Assembly: GCF_009793335.1 (NCBI RefSeq)
Contig: NZ_WING01000002.1
Span: 248,001-312,000, forward strand
Source of the DNA: Actinomadura sp. J1-007
GTDB lineage: Bacteria; Actinomycetota; Actinomycetes; Streptosporangiales; Streptosporangiaceae
Length of the DNA stretch: 64,000 bases
Direction: 5' to 3'
Made by a program: the position numbers and the translations under genes. Below the pieces are notes generated by a model. That model searched no databases. It saw nothing but the letters and a program-made list of their open reading frames with translations, and had not been told where the DNA came from. Positions 26,101-34,964 of this stretch are shown here, in pieces. Numbering within the stretch: position 1 is the first letter of the stretch; the number at the start of each line of letters is the position of its first letter.

Positions 26101-26309
26101 AGGAGGCGGTTACTCCTTCCATTTTCAATCTATAGCGGGACGGGGGGCTTGCGGCAAGGCCCGGGGGGTGTTGCAGAATCTCCGGCCGGGGCCATGGCCT
26201 GCGGAAATCGGTGGTGCGCGCGGCGTTCGTCCTCTGCTGGGACGAGGCGTGGAACGGGTGCGCGCCGCCGAGCCGCGCGGGGGTGGCCGGGCGAGATGAA
26301 CGGGGGTCC
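26101..26309 (+). promoter_or_regulatory. rox promoter with rifamycin-associated element
   Basis: GGGGCTTGCGGCAAGGCCC at 26144-26162 is, as I recall it, the 19-bp rifamycin-associated element (RAE) found upstream of rifamycin-inducible resistance genes in actinomycetes. A low-GC stretch precedes it, with TATAGC at 26131-26136 as likely -10. The remaining leader to the GTG at 26310 is about 150 nt with no other obvious element. This predicts rifamycin induction of the downstream monooxygenase. Confidence 0.85.
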
Positions 26310-27737
26310 GTGATCGACGTGATCGTTGCGGGCGGGGGGCCGACCGGCATGATGCTGGCCGGCGAGTTGCGGTTGCACGGGGTGCGCGTGCTCGTGGTGG
26401 AGAAGGAGGCGGAGCCCTCGGGGCTCATCCGCGCGCTCGGCCTGCATGCGCGCAGCATCGAGGTGCTCGACCAGCGCGGCCTGCTGGAGCGGTTCCTGCC
26501 GTACGGCCGGATGCATCCGGTCCGCGGTCACTTCGCCGGGATCGTCAAGCCCGCGCCGGAACGGCTGGACACCGCGCATCCGTACGTCCTCGCCATCCCG
26601 CAGCCCGTCACCGACCGGCTGCTGGCCGAGCGCGCCGGCGAGCTCGGCGCCGAGATCCGCCGGGGCCGCGCGCTGGCCGGGCTGAGCCAGGACGAGGAGG
26701 GGGTGACCGCCGAGCTGGCGGACGGGACGCGGCTGCGTTCGCGCTACCTGGTGGGCTGCGACGGCGGGCGCAGTACGGTCCGCAAGCTGCTCGGCGTCGG
26801 CTTCCCCGGCGAGCCCGCCGCGGCCGAGACGCTGCTCGGGGAGATGGAGGTGGCCGCGCCGCCGGAGACGCTGGACGCCGCGATGGCCGAGCTCCGCAAG
26901 ACCCAGCTGCGGATCGGCGCGGGACCCATCGGGGACGGGGTGTACCGCATCATCGTGCCCGCGGACGGGGTGGCCGAGGACGGCGCGGTCCCGCCGACGT
27001 TCGACGAGTTCAAGCGGCGGCTCCGGGCGTTCGCGGGCACCGACTTCGGCGTGCACTCGCCGCGCCGGCTCGCCCGCTTCGACGACGCCACCCGGCAGGC
27101 CGAGCGCTACCGGACCGGCCGGGTGCTGCTGGCGGGCGACGCGGCGCACGTCCACCCGCCGATGGGCGGGCAGGGCCTCGGCCTCGGCATGCAGGACGCG
27201 TTCAACCTCGGCTGGAAGCTGGCCGCCGAGGTCCGCGGCTGGGCGCCCGCGGGGCTGCTCGACAGCTACCACGCCGAACGGCATCCGGTGGCCGCCGACG
27301 TGCTGAGCAACACCCGCGCGCAGGCGGAGCTGATGTCGGTCGAGCCGGGCCCGCGGGCGCTGCGGCGGCTGCTGTCGGAGCTGATGGACTTCGAGGACGT
27401 GGCCCGCTACCTGACGGAGAAGATCATCGCGACCGGGATCCGCTACGACTTCGGCGAGGGGCACGAGCTGCTCGGCCGGCGGATGCGGGACGTCGAGCTG
27501 GAGCGGGGCCGCCTCTACGCGCTGATGCGCGGAGGCCGCGGGCTGCTGCTCGACCGGACCGGACGGCTCTCGGCGGCGGGCTGGACGGGCCGGGTCGACC
27601 ACGTCGTCGACGGCGGCGGGGACCTGGACGTCCCCGCGGTGCTGCTGCGGCCGGACGGCCACGTCGCGTGGGTCGGCGACGAGCAGGAGGATCTGCTCGT
27701 CCAGATGGCCAGGTGGTTCGGCGCGCCCGGCGACTGA
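26310..27737 (+). CDS. rox: rifampicin monooxygenase (Rox)
   Basis: 475 aa class A flavin monooxygenase of the Rox family, which oxidises the naphthyl ring of rifamycins and linearises the ansa macrolactam, giving resistance. DVIVAGGGPTGMMLAGELRL is the FAD fold, LRSRYLVGCDGGRSTVRKLL the DG motif and VLLAGDAAHVHPPMGGQGLG the GD motif. Rox-typical stretches such as AGIVKPAPERLDTAHPY and TDFGVHSPRRLARFDDATRQ, and the thioredoxin-like C-terminal domain, are all present. The start GTG follows GGGGGTCC. The RAE site upstream supports both identity and inducibility. Length is normal and no key residue is missing. Confidence 0.93.
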   Translation: MIDVIVAGGGPTGMMLAGELRLHGVRVLVVEKEAEPSGLIRALGLHARSIEVLDQRGLLERFLPYGRMHPVRGHFAGIVKPAPERLDTAHPYVLAIPQPVTDRLLAERAGELGAEIRRGRALAGLSQDEEGVTAELADGTRLRSRYLVGCDGGRSTVRKLLGVGFPGEPAAAETLLGEMEVAAPPETLDAAMAELRKTQLRIGAGPIGDGVYRIIVPADGVAEDGAVPPTFDEFKRRLRAFAGTDFGVHSPRRLARFDDATRQAERYRTGRVLLAGDAAHVHPPMGGQGLGLGMQDAFNLGWKLAAEVRGWAPAGLLDSYHAERHPVAADVLSNTRAQAELMSVEPGPRALRRLLSELMDFEDVARYLTEKIIATGIRYDFGEGHELLGRRMRDVELERGRLYALMRGGRGLLLDRTGRLSAAGWTGRVDHVVDGGGDLDVPAVLLRPDGHVAWVGDEQEDLLVQMARWFGAPGD

Positions 27738-27742
27738 ACGGG

Positions 27743-27785
27743 CCGCCCGCCCGGTCCCCGGGGCTTCCGGGGGCCGGGCGGGCGG
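27743..27785. terminator. strong stem-loop between rox and the convergent gene
   Basis: Two 19-nt arms (27743-27761 and 27767-27785) pair along their whole length with a single G-U, around a 5-nt GGCTT loop. It starts six bases after the rox stop and ends just before the convergent gene's stop, so it can act as a bidirectional terminator. Confidence 0.85.
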
Positions 27786-27790
27786 GGGAT

Positions 27791-28680
27791 CTAGCCGATG
27801 ACGAGGTGGGCGACCACCGGGTAGTGGTCGGACGGGTAGAGGCCCTTCCGCTGGTACGGGTCGATCTCCGTCCAGAGGGTCGAGACGGCGCCCCGGGTGA
27901 GGATCCAGTCGATGCGGTCGCCGTTCGGGACGGGGGCTTCCAGCCGCCGAACGTGTTGATGGCCGGGCCGCGCCTGCGCGCCGTCTTCCAGGTGTCGGCG
28001 AACGCGTCCTGACCGGTCAGGATCGTGTACGGCTCGGTCTTCTCGGCGGCGGTGTTGAAGTCGCCCGTCAGGACGACCGGGACGCCCGCCTCGAAGCCGC
28101 GCACGCGCTGGAGGACGAGCTGCGCGCTCCTGGTCCTGGCGTTCACGGACTGGTGGTCGAAGTGCGTGTTGACGTGGTAGAACACCGTGCCGCTGCGGCG
28201 GTCGCGGAACTTCGCCCACGTCACCATGCGGGTGATCGTGTTGCCCCAGGTGGCCGAGCCGATCACGTTCGGGGTGTCGGAGAGCCAGAAGTGGTCGAAG
28301 TCGAGCACCTCGAACCGGTCCCTGCGGTAGAAGATCGCCGAGAACTCGTCCCGCGTCCCGCCCTGGCGGCCCATGCCCACCCAGTCGTACTGCGGGAGCG
28401 CGCCGTCCAGGCCGCGCATCTGCCGCCACAGCGCCTCCTGGACGCCGAGCAGGTCGGGGCGGTGGCGGCGCAGGACGTCGCGCATCAGCGGCAGGCGCGA
28501 GGCCCAGTCCTTCGGCGGCGCGTCGGCGTCGAGCCGGACGTTGTAGGTCATCGCGCGCAGGCGCGCGTCGCCGGCGCTCGCGGAACGTCCCGCGAGGACG
28601 GCCAGCGCCGCGGACGCCAGGACCGCCAGCGCGGTCAGGACGAGCAGCGGCCCGCGCAGGCGGCGGACGGGATAAGGCAT
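27791..28680 (-). CDS. secreted endonuclease/exonuclease/phosphatase-family protein, frameshifted
   Basis: About 296 aa if repaired. A hydrophobic export segment follows MPYPVRRLRG, then the EEP fold: AMTYNVRLD (Asn/metal region), PDLLGVQEAL (metal Glu), YHVNTHFDHQ and VPVVLTGDFNT. The frame breaks at AAGCCCCCGTCCC (minus strand; G run at 27932-27936). Adding one C restores PPVPNGDRIDWIL and the catalytic end YPSDHYPVVAHLVIG to the stop at 27791. Without it the SDH active site is lost and the frame runs to 27424. The start is supported by AAAGGGA. It is either a sequencing error or a recent inactivation. Confidence 0.85.
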
Positions 28681-28851
28681 CGCGGTTCCCTTTCACGATC
28701 TCCACTGGCCGCCACACGGTCTCGGCGCCGGGTGTCGCCGCGCCGTCCCCGGCCTGTCCGCCCGGCGACGTGAAGGAGATCATTCGGCCTCCGCGGAGGC
28801 GGGACCCCGGGCCGCCGCCGCGGGGGCGCGGAGGCGGGACCGTTCCGGAGG

Positions 28852-29754
28852 TCAGGCGGAGGGCAGCACGGCGCCGGTGATCGCGCGGGTGATCAGGGCC
28901 ACGCGGGCGCCGGGGGCGGCGTCGGCCGCGCCGAGGCCGGTGAGGTCGGCGACCGTGGTCCGGTCGCGGGGCGCGCGGCTGCGGCCCGTCAGCACGTCGC
29001 CGAGCAGGACCAGGCGCAGGTCGGCCGGGTGGCCGAGGTCGCGCAGGTGGCGGCTGCGGGGCAGGTCGTCGGCCGCGACGAGCGCCGCCGCCTCCAGGAC
29101 CGAGGCGGTGAGGGCGCGGTGGCCGTCCGGTCCGAGGCAGGTGACGTGCGCGCCGGGCGCGAGCCATTCGCCGCGGACGGACGGCGCGGGGGCATGGGTG
29201 ACGACGATGTCCGCGCCCCGCACGGCGTCGGCGGGCGCGTCCGCGTGCGTGACCGTCCATCCGTGCAGCGCGCGCATCCGCGAGGCGAACGCGGCGTCCG
29301 GCGGGCCCGCGACGCGGAGCTCGGACGGGGCGCGGAGGGCGAGGAGCGCTTCGAGGTGGAGCTCGGCGAGCGGGCCCGTGCCGAGGAGCGCGACCGTCGC
29401 GGCGCCGGGACGGGCGAGGGCGTCGGCCGCGAGCGCCCCCGCCGCCGCGGTGCGCACGTCGCCCAGGTAGCCGTCGTCGAGGACGATCACGGACGGGCGC
29501 CCGTCGGCGTCGCCCACCACGCTGAGGCCGGACGCGGGCGTCGCGAGCCTCGCGGTGAAGTGCTCGCCGCCGTGGACGTGCGCGCCGGTGACGTCCACCC
29601 GCGTCCGGGACGTCCGCAGGCGCCACCGGCCGGGCTGCGTGACGGCCCCCGCCGCGTGCGCGACGAGCGCGCCGCGCACGACGGGCACGGCGTCGCCGAT
29701 CGGCAGCATCGCCCGTACCTCGGTCTCGGTCAGGACGACGGGCGGGTCGGTCAT
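28852..29754 (-). CDS. ornithine cyclodeaminase / mu-crystallin family protein
   Basis: 300 aa NAD(P)-binding protein of the OCD/mu-crystallin family. Members act as ornithine cyclodeaminase, alanine dehydrogenase, ketimine reductase and similar. The N-terminal part (LTETEVRAMLPIGDAVPVVR) and the nucleotide-binding segment ATVALLGTGPLAELHLEALL are typical; DDGYLGDVRTAAAGALAADA precedes it. The start ATG at 29754 is chosen over a longer ORF because the conserved region begins right after it. It lies downstream of the amine-oxidase remnant and the acetamidase operon on the same strand, consistent with imine or amino-acid metabolism. The exact substrate is unknown. Confidence 0.85.
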   Translation of the reverse strand: MTDPPVVLTETEVRAMLPIGDAVPVVRGALVAHAAGAVTQPGRWRLRTSRTRVDVTGAHVHGGEHFTARLATPASGLSVVGDADGRPSVIVLDDGYLGDVRTAAAGALAADALARPGAATVALLGTGPLAELHLEALLALRAPSELRVAGPPDAAFASRMRALHGWTVTHADAPADAVRGADIVVTHAPAPSVRGEWLAPGAHVTCLGPDGHRALTASVLEAAALVAADDLPRSRHLRDLGHPADLRLVLLGDVLTGRSRAPRDRTTVADLTGLGAADAAPGARVALITRAITGAVLPSA

Positions 29755-29844
29755 GGTCTCTGCGCCTCCGGTCTCGGTGCCGTGCAGGACGTTACGGAGC
29801 GGCCCTTGTGGACGAGATCCCGCCGGAGTCCTTCTCCGTCCTGT

Positions 29845-30050
29845 CATACGCCGGTATGACCCGTACGCGGGCCGCTACACGAATCCCTGCGTGAGCGCGG
29901 AACCGGTCGCCGCCCTGCGGTCGCAGGAGCGTCCGGTAGGCGGGCCCGTGGGCGGGGTCCGTGGGGTTCCAGGCGGCCCACCCGCCGAGCTGGTAGGGCA
30001 CCTTGTGCCACGCGATCGTGATGCCGCGGTCGAGCGCCGAGCTCGTACGC
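29845..30050 (-). pseudogene. C-terminal remnant of a flavin amine oxidase
   Basis: In one minus-strand frame the DNA reads ALDRGITIAWHKVPYQLGGW, then AAWNPTDPAHGPAYRTLLRP and QGGDRF. This is the well-known end region of flavin monoamine / L-amino-acid oxidases (W..VPY.LGGWA.W...Y..L..P.G.R). The following FAGEH flavin-contact segment is missing, and there is no N-terminal FAD domain. It is a short relic between the acetamidase and OCD-family genes. It suggests that an amine-oxidising step was once encoded in this block. Confidence 0.65.
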
Positions 30051-30053
30051 GCC

Positions 30054-30956
30054 CTACGAGATCAGGGACAGCTCCAGGTGGGCGGTGACCGTCCAGTTGG
30101 GGACGTCGACGACCTGGGAGACCTTCAGGTCGGCGGCGACGCTCGCCAGCAGGTAGGCGTCCACCGGGTCCAGGCCGGTGCGCGCGGAGATCTCGTCCAC
30201 GAGGTACCGGGTGGCGTCGCGCGCGGCGCGGTGCAGGTCGGGGCCGATCCCGGTGGTCGCGAGGGCCGCGCCGGTGCGCTGGGCGCGCGGGTCGGTCTCG
30301 ATCACCGGCGTGCGGGGCGCGGCGCCCTTGCGGACGTCCACCCGCAGGCGGACCGCGGCCTCGGTCTCGACGCCGGTGCCGCAGACCTCGCCGTCGCCCA
30401 TGGCGGCGTGCGCGTCGCCGAGCGAGAGCAGCGCGCCCGGCACGCCGACCGGCAGGACGAGGCGCGCGCCGGGCCCGATGTGGCGGACGTCGAGGTTGCC
30501 GCCCCAGCGGCGCGGCGGCACGACCGAGTGCTCGCCCGGCTCGGGCGGCGCCACGCCGATCGTCCCGACCATGGGGACGACCGGGACGGCCAGCCCCAGT
30601 AGGTCCGCGGTCGAGGCGATCTTGGAGATCCGCAGGCGCGGGTCCGGGAAGTCGTCGGCGAGGAGCCCGAAGCCCGGGATGCACGCCGTCCAGCCCCAGT
30701 CGCCCACCGCCACGTCGAGCAGGTCGACGACCAGGGCGTCGCCCGGTTCGGCGCCCTCGACGAGGAACGGGCCCGTCACCGGGTTGATCCGGGTGAAGTC
30801 CAGGGCCGGGACGTCGGCTGACGTGGACGCGGGGCTGAACTGCCCGCCGCCCGCGTCGGCCGTCTCCACGGTCGCCTCCTCGCCGGGGGCGAGCGTCGCG
30901 ACGGGGGCGATGGCGTTGTCCCACACGTGGTGACGCTGCGTGCGCCGGATGTGCAT
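30054..30956 (-). CDS. acetamidase/formamidase family protein
   Basis: 300 aa, normal for the family, which hydrolyses short-chain amides to acid and ammonia. Diagnostic stretches are NPVTGPFLVEGAEPGDALVV, the histidine/Gly region SVVPPRRWGGNLDVRHIGPG, and LSLGDAHAAMGDGEVCGTGV with the metal-site residues. The ATG at 30956 shares its A with the TGA of the upstream permease (TGATG), so the two are translationally coupled. The operon (hydrolase, permease, acetamidase) plus a divergent FadR-type regulator points to uptake and breakdown of an amide-containing compound. Confidence 0.9.
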   Translation of the reverse strand: MHIRRTQRHHVWDNAIAPVATLAPGEEATVETADAGGGQFSPASTSADVPALDFTRINPVTGPFLVEGAEPGDALVVDLLDVAVGDWGWTACIPGFGLLADDFPDPRLRISKIASTADLLGLAVPVVPMVGTIGVAPPEPGEHSVVPPRRWGGNLDVRHIGPGARLVLPVGVPGALLSLGDAHAAMGDGEVCGTGVETEAAVRLRVDVRKGAAPRTPVIETDPRAQRTGAALATTGIGPDLHRAARDATRYLVDEISARTGLDPVDAYLLASVAADLKVSQVVDVPNWTVTAHLELSLIS

Positions 30957-32365
30957 CAGTCCTCCAACTTCAGGTCGGCGCCCCGTCCGGAACGCGTGTA
31001 GAACACCAGGACGACCGCGCCGACGGCCAGCCAGGCCAGTCCACCGATCTTCGCGCGGGTGTCGGCGTTCACCAAGACCGAGCCGATGATCAGGAAGCCG
31101 AGCGCGGGCGCGAGGATGTGCAGGTGCCAGCGGGTGCTGCGGTTGCGGAGCCTGAAGTGCACGAACACCGCGACGTGCAGCATCAGGAACGAGAACAGCG
31201 CCCCGAAGTTGACCAGCGAGGACAGCAGGTCGATCTGCCCGGTGAAGAACAGCCCGAGGACGAGCGAGATCGCGGCCACGAACAGGATCGCGCGTTCGGG
31301 CGTCCTCCGGGTCGGGTGGACGTGCGCGAGGAACCGGGGCAGCTTGCGGTCGCGCGCCATCGAGAACAGCAGCCGGGACGTCGCGGCCTGCGCCACCAGC
31401 GAGTTGGCGATGCCGGTCGCGAGGGCGGCGGCCACCGCGACCGTCACCTTCAGCCAGCCGCCGCCCGCGATCCACGCGATGTCGTAGAACGCCGAGTTGG
31501 TCGCGTCGCCGTCCGGGAACGACTCGCGGCCCGGCACCAGCAGCGCCGCCACGTACGTCTGGACGACGAACAGCCCCGCCACCAGGCACAGCGCGAGGAT
31601 CGTCGCGCGGCCGACCAGCCTGCGCCCGCCGCCGCGGACCTCCTCCGACAGCGTGGAGATCCCGTCGAAGCCGAGGAAGCTGAGCACCGCGATGGACAGC
31701 GCGCCGAAGATCAGGCCCGGCGTGAGCAGCTCGGGCTTCAGCAGCGGGTCGAGCGTGAAGCGCGCGCCGTTCTCGCCGCGCGCGACGGCCGCGAGGCCGA
31801 ACCCGACGAACAGCGCGAGCACCACGAGCTCGCCGAACAGGAACAGGCGGTTGAGCCGGGCCGTGGACTCGATGCCGAGGAAGTTGACGACCGTGTTGAC
31901 CAGCACGAAGACGATCACCCAGGCCCACTGCGGGACGGCCGGGACGAGGGAGGTCAGCGCCGCGGCGCTCATCACGTACAGCAGCGTCGGGATCAGCAGG
32001 TAGTCGAGCAGGATCGCCCAGCCGGCGAGGAAGCCGACCTTGTCGTTGATCCCGCGGCCCGCGTAGGCGTAGACCGACCCGGCGATCGGGAACGCCCGGG
32101 ACATCTCGCGGTAGCTGAGCGCGGTGAACAGCATCGCGACCAGGCCGATGAGGTAGGTCAGCGCGACCATGCCCTTCGACCCGTTGAACACGACGCCGAA
32201 GATGGTGAACGGCGCGATCGGCACCATGAACACCAGGCCGTAGACGACCAGGTCGGTCAGGCTGAGGGAGCGCTTGAGCTCCTGGGCGTAGCCGAAGGAG
32301 CCGAGCGTCTCCTCGCCGCTGTCGGATGCGCCGGGCTGTGCCGCGCCGGGCTTGGCGGTCGTCAT
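30956..32365 (-). CDS. APC-superfamily amino acid/amine permease
   Basis: 469 aa integral membrane transporter with about 12 hydrophobic segments. The first transmembrane motif region is LVVYGLVFMVPIAPFTIFGV, the second AFPIAGSVYAYAGRGI, and the conserved LSFLGFDGISTLSEEVRGGG is the family signature of TM6-TM7. A charged cytoplasmic N-terminus precedes them. Transport of an amino acid, amine or amide is expected; the neighbours (acetamidase, peptidase-like hydrolase) suggest the last. The start ATG follows GAAAGG. The coupled stop/start with the acetamidase gene is noted there. Confidence 0.9.
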   Translation of the reverse strand: MTTAKPGAAQPGASDSGEETLGSFGYAQELKRSLSLTDLVVYGLVFMVPIAPFTIFGVVFNGSKGMVALTYLIGLVAMLFTALSYREMSRAFPIAGSVYAYAGRGINDKVGFLAGWAILLDYLLIPTLLYVMSAAALTSLVPAVPQWAWVIVFVLVNTVVNFLGIESTARLNRLFLFGELVVLALFVGFGLAAVARGENGARFTLDPLLKPELLTPGLIFGALSIAVLSFLGFDGISTLSEEVRGGGRRLVGRATILALCLVAGLFVVQTYVAALLVPGRESFPDGDATNSAFYDIAWIAGGGWLKVTVAVAAALATGIANSLVAQAATSRLLFSMARDRKLPRFLAHVHPTRRTPERAILFVAAISLVLGLFFTGQIDLLSSLVNFGALFSFLMLHVAVFVHFRLRNRSTRWHLHILAPALGFLIIGSVLVNADTRAKIGGLAWLAVGAVVLVFYTRSGRGADLKLED

Positions 32366-32511
32366 TCGCACGCGCCTTTCAGGGGGTACGGGTGGTTCGG
32401 GTGCGGGGCGGCGCATCGGCGCTGGTGCGCCGCCGGGGGATCGGGCCGGGCGCGGGCCCGGGGATCGGGCGGGGCCGGCGGGGAAGCGGGCGGGGCCGGG
32501 GCGTCGCGGGG

Positions 32512-33411
32512 TCAGCGGGACGCGAGGAAGGCGGCGACCTCGGCGAGGCACGCCTCCCGCTCCTCCACGTGCGGCATGTGGCTGGACTCCTCGAAGATCC
32601 GCCAGCGGGCGTCCGGAATGCGCTCGGCGTACGGGCGGACGGCCGCCGGGGCCGCCTCGTCGTACCGGCCGGACAGCACCAGGACCGGGACCTCGATCCG
32701 GTCCAGCCGGTCGATGATCGACCAGTTGCGGAGCGTCCCGACGACGTGGAACTCGCTCGGCCCGTTCATGGTGTGGTAGACGGTCGGGTCCGCGTCGATC
32801 GCGGCGAACGTGCGCGCCACCTCGTCCGGCCACGGGATCCGGCACACGTGCCGGTCGTAGAAGACCCGCATCGCCGCCGCGTACTCGGGCGAGCCGGTCG
32901 TCTCGCGGTCCTCGTGCTCGCGCAGCGTCGCCTCGACCTCGGGCGGCAGGTCGAGGCGGAGCCCGGCCGCCGCCGCGAGCCACAGCGGCATCGAGGCCGG
33001 CGAGTTCGCGATCACGAGCGAGCGCAGGCCGGCGGGCCGCAGCACGGCGTGCTCGGCGCCGAGCATCCCGCCCCACGACTGCCCGAGCAGGTGGTAGCCG
33101 TCCGCGATGCCGAGGTGGCCGAGCAGGTTGTCCAGCTCGGCGAGGAAGAGGCCGACCGTCCAGAAGTCCGCGCCCCGGTCCGGCAGGTGCGTCGAGCGGC
33201 CGTTGCCGAGCTGGTCGTAGTGCACGACGGGGCGTCCGGTGGACGCGGCGAGGTCCGCGAACGACAGCACGTAGTCGTGGGTGCAGCCGGGCCCGCCGTG
33301 CAGCACGACGAGCGGGGCGGGGCCGGAGTCGAGCGGGCCGGTGACGCGGTACCAGGTCCGGTGACCGCGGAACGGGGCGTACCCCTCGGTGACGGCGGGC
33401 GCTCCGGACAC
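32512..33411 (-). CDS. proline iminopeptidase-family hydrolase (amino acid amidase type)
   Basis: 299 aa alpha/beta hydrolase. VVLHGGPGCTHDYVLSF is the HGGPG oxyanion motif of the S33 family, YDQLGNGRST is conserved, and LLGQSWGGMLGAEHAV holds the catalytic Ser. The Asp region is LVLSGRYDEAAP and the His region FEESSHMPHVEE. These enzymes release N-terminal amino acids or act as L-amino-acid amidases; the operon with an acetamidase and a permease favours amide substrates. The start is GTG at 33411 with AGGAGG five bases upstream. It is the first gene of the operon and divergent from the FadR-type regulator. Confidence 0.9.
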   Translation of the reverse strand: MSGAPAVTEGYAPFRGHRTWYRVTGPLDSGPAPLVVLHGGPGCTHDYVLSFADLAASTGRPVVHYDQLGNGRSTHLPDRGADFWTVGLFLAELDNLLGHLGIADGYHLLGQSWGGMLGAEHAVLRPAGLRSLVIANSPASMPLWLAAAAGLRLDLPPEVEATLREHEDRETTGSPEYAAAMRVFYDRHVCRIPWPDEVARTFAAIDADPTVYHTMNGPSEFHVVGTLRNWSIIDRLDRIEVPVLVLSGRYDEAAPAAVRPYAERIPDARWRIFEESSHMPHVEEREACLAEVAAFLASR

Positions 33412-33463
33412 GCGGACCTCCTGTGAGCTGGGTGAACGCTGATGACAGCGAGGATATGCCGTA

Positions 33464-33486
33464 AAAGGTCTAAATCCCAGACCTTT
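33464..33486. promoter_or_regulatory. putative FadR/GntR operator
   Basis: AAAGGTCT (33464-33471) and AGACCTTT (33479-33486) are a perfect 8-bp inverted repeat with a 7-bp spacer in a low-GC island between the divergent hydrolase operon and the GntR gene. Position and size fit a FadR-subfamily dimer site controlling both directions. Confidence 0.78.
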
Positions 33487-33589
33487 CTGTAACGTTAGTG
33501 TTTCCGGGACGGTGTCCGACCCGCGGGGTGGGGGCGCCGCGAGGCGGAACGACCGGCGGGACCGGACGGCACCGGGGGAGGGCGGCGCG

Positions 33590-34327
33590 ATGGGCCACGA
33601 GTCGCTGGGCCCGCTGCGCCCGGCCCGTACGGGCGAGCAGGTCGCGCACCGGCTCGCCACGGCGATCGCCCTCGGCGAGTTCAGCCTCGGCGACCGGCTC
33701 CCGAGCGAGCGCGACCTCGCGGCGCTGCTCCAGGTCAGCCGCGAGAGCGTGCGCACCGCGCTGCGCACGCTGTCCGGCTCGGGGCTGGTGGAGATCAGGC
33801 GGGGCCGGGGCGGCGGGGCGTTCGTCCGCGCCGAGTGGGCCGAGGCCAGCGAGCACGCCGTCCGCAGCGCCCTGCTCGAACGGTGGGACGAGTTCGAGGA
33901 GCTGTTCGACTACCGCCGCCTGATCGAGAGCCTCATCGCCCGTACCGCCGCCGAGCGCGCCACCGCCGACGACCGCGCCGCGATCGCACGGGCCCTCGCC
34001 GGGTTCGACGCGGCGGCGACGCCCGGCGAGGCCCGCGAGCACGACGTGGCCCTGCACCGCGCGATCGCCCGCGCCGCCCGCAACGCGCGGCTGCTCGCCC
34101 TGCACGAGCGGCTGCTGTCGGAGGTCAGCCTCGGCGTGTCGGCCGAGCCGTACACCTGGGCGATCTACGAGGAGGCCAGGCCGCACCACCACGCGCTCGC
34201 CGACGCGATCGCGCGCGGCGACGGGGACGAGGCCGCCCGCATCGCCGGCCGCCACTTCGCGATCACCGAGGACGCCGTGCGGCGGCTCGCGCGCAGAGTC
34301 GGCCGCGCCACCCCTCCCGAGCCGTGA
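33590..34327 (+). CDS. FadR-subfamily GntR transcriptional regulator
   Basis: 245 aa. The winged-helix N-terminus reads GEQVAHRLATAIALGEFSLG, then RLPSERDLAALLQVSRESVR and VEIRRGRGGGAFV. The helical FCD ligand domain has the metal/ligand His residues: EHDVALHRAIARAARN and EEARPHHHALADAIARGD with AGRHF. I use the ATG at 33590, preceded by GGGAGGG; a longer ORF from 33512 adds an unconserved Arg/Gly-rich leader. It is divergent from the amide-utilisation operon, which it most likely represses through the 23-bp operator. Confidence 0.9.
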   Translation: MGHESLGPLRPARTGEQVAHRLATAIALGEFSLGDRLPSERDLAALLQVSRESVRTALRTLSGSGLVEIRRGRGGGAFVRAEWAEASEHAVRSALLERWDEFEELFDYRRLIESLIARTAAERATADDRAAIARALAGFDAAATPGEAREHDVALHRAIARAARNARLLALHERLLSEVSLGVSAEPYTWAIYEEARPHHHALADAIARGDGDEAARIAGRHFAITEDAVRRLARRVGRATPPEP

Positions 34328-34500
34328 CCCCCAGACGCGGACCACGCGCCACGCCACGCCGCGCCCGCGGCCCGCGGCCCGCGGCCCGCGGCGAGTCCGC
34401 CCGCCGTCCGCGGACGGGCCCGGCCGGGGCGGACGGGCCGCGGGGCGTGTGGGATCGTCGCAGGCGTGACCGGCGGCTTCGGGGGAGGACGGCGACCGCG

Positions 34501-34599
34501 ATGACGACCCTCCAGACCCTCGACCGCGGCCTGCGGGCGCTGGACGCCGTCTCGCAGTGCCCCGCCGGGATCACCGTCGCCGACCTCGCGCGTCGGCGC
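34501..34599 (+). pseudogene. IclR-family regulator, N-terminal fragment
   Basis: MTTLQTLDRGLRALDAVSQC then PAGITVADLAR is the classic beginning of an IclR winged helix. It stops being IclR after about 32 residues and ends at a TGA at 34614 in a few unrelated codons. The DNA passes directly into the 3' part of a membrane transporter gene, so the two were fused by a deletion. Confidence 0.75.
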
Positions 34600-34964
34600 T
34601 CCAGTTCGCGGGCATGATCGGCGGCGGCGCCTGGTCGGACCGCGCCGGCCGCCGCGTCGCGATGCTCGTCCCGTCGGTCGCGCTGCTGGTCTGGGCGCCG
34701 GTGTTCTTCTGGCTGGTCGGGGCCGAGGCCGCCTGGATCACCGAGCTGTTCCCCACCCGGTACCGGTACGCCGGGTCGTCGCTGGTGTTCCAGGGCTCCT
34801 CGATCGTCGCGGGCGCGCCCGCCCCGTTCATCGCGGTGTGGCTGGTCGACCGGTTCGGCGCCGGAGCGGTGATCGGCTACCTGGTGGCCACCATGCTGGT
34901 CACGGCCGTCGCGCTCGCGTTCGGCCGCGAGACGCGCGGCACGGACCTGGACGCGGTCCGGTAG
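34590..34964 (+). pseudogene. MFS transporter, C-terminal fragment
   Basis: In the second frame the DNA reads ALQFAGMIGGGAWSDRAGRR, the conserved loop of metabolite:H+ symporters, then three or four membrane segments and the motif AAWITELFPTRYRYAGSS, ending RGTDLDAVR. Only the last 120 or so residues of a protein of about 430 aa remain. It joins the IclR fragment at about 34590-34600. Neither gene can be functional. An in-frame ATG at 34614 could at most give a four-helix stub. Confidence 0.75.

Noticed and set aside
34328..34500. Gene between the FadR regulator and the IclR fragment
   Set aside because: The stretch is low-complexity GCCCGCG repeats with no start signal or recognisable protein.
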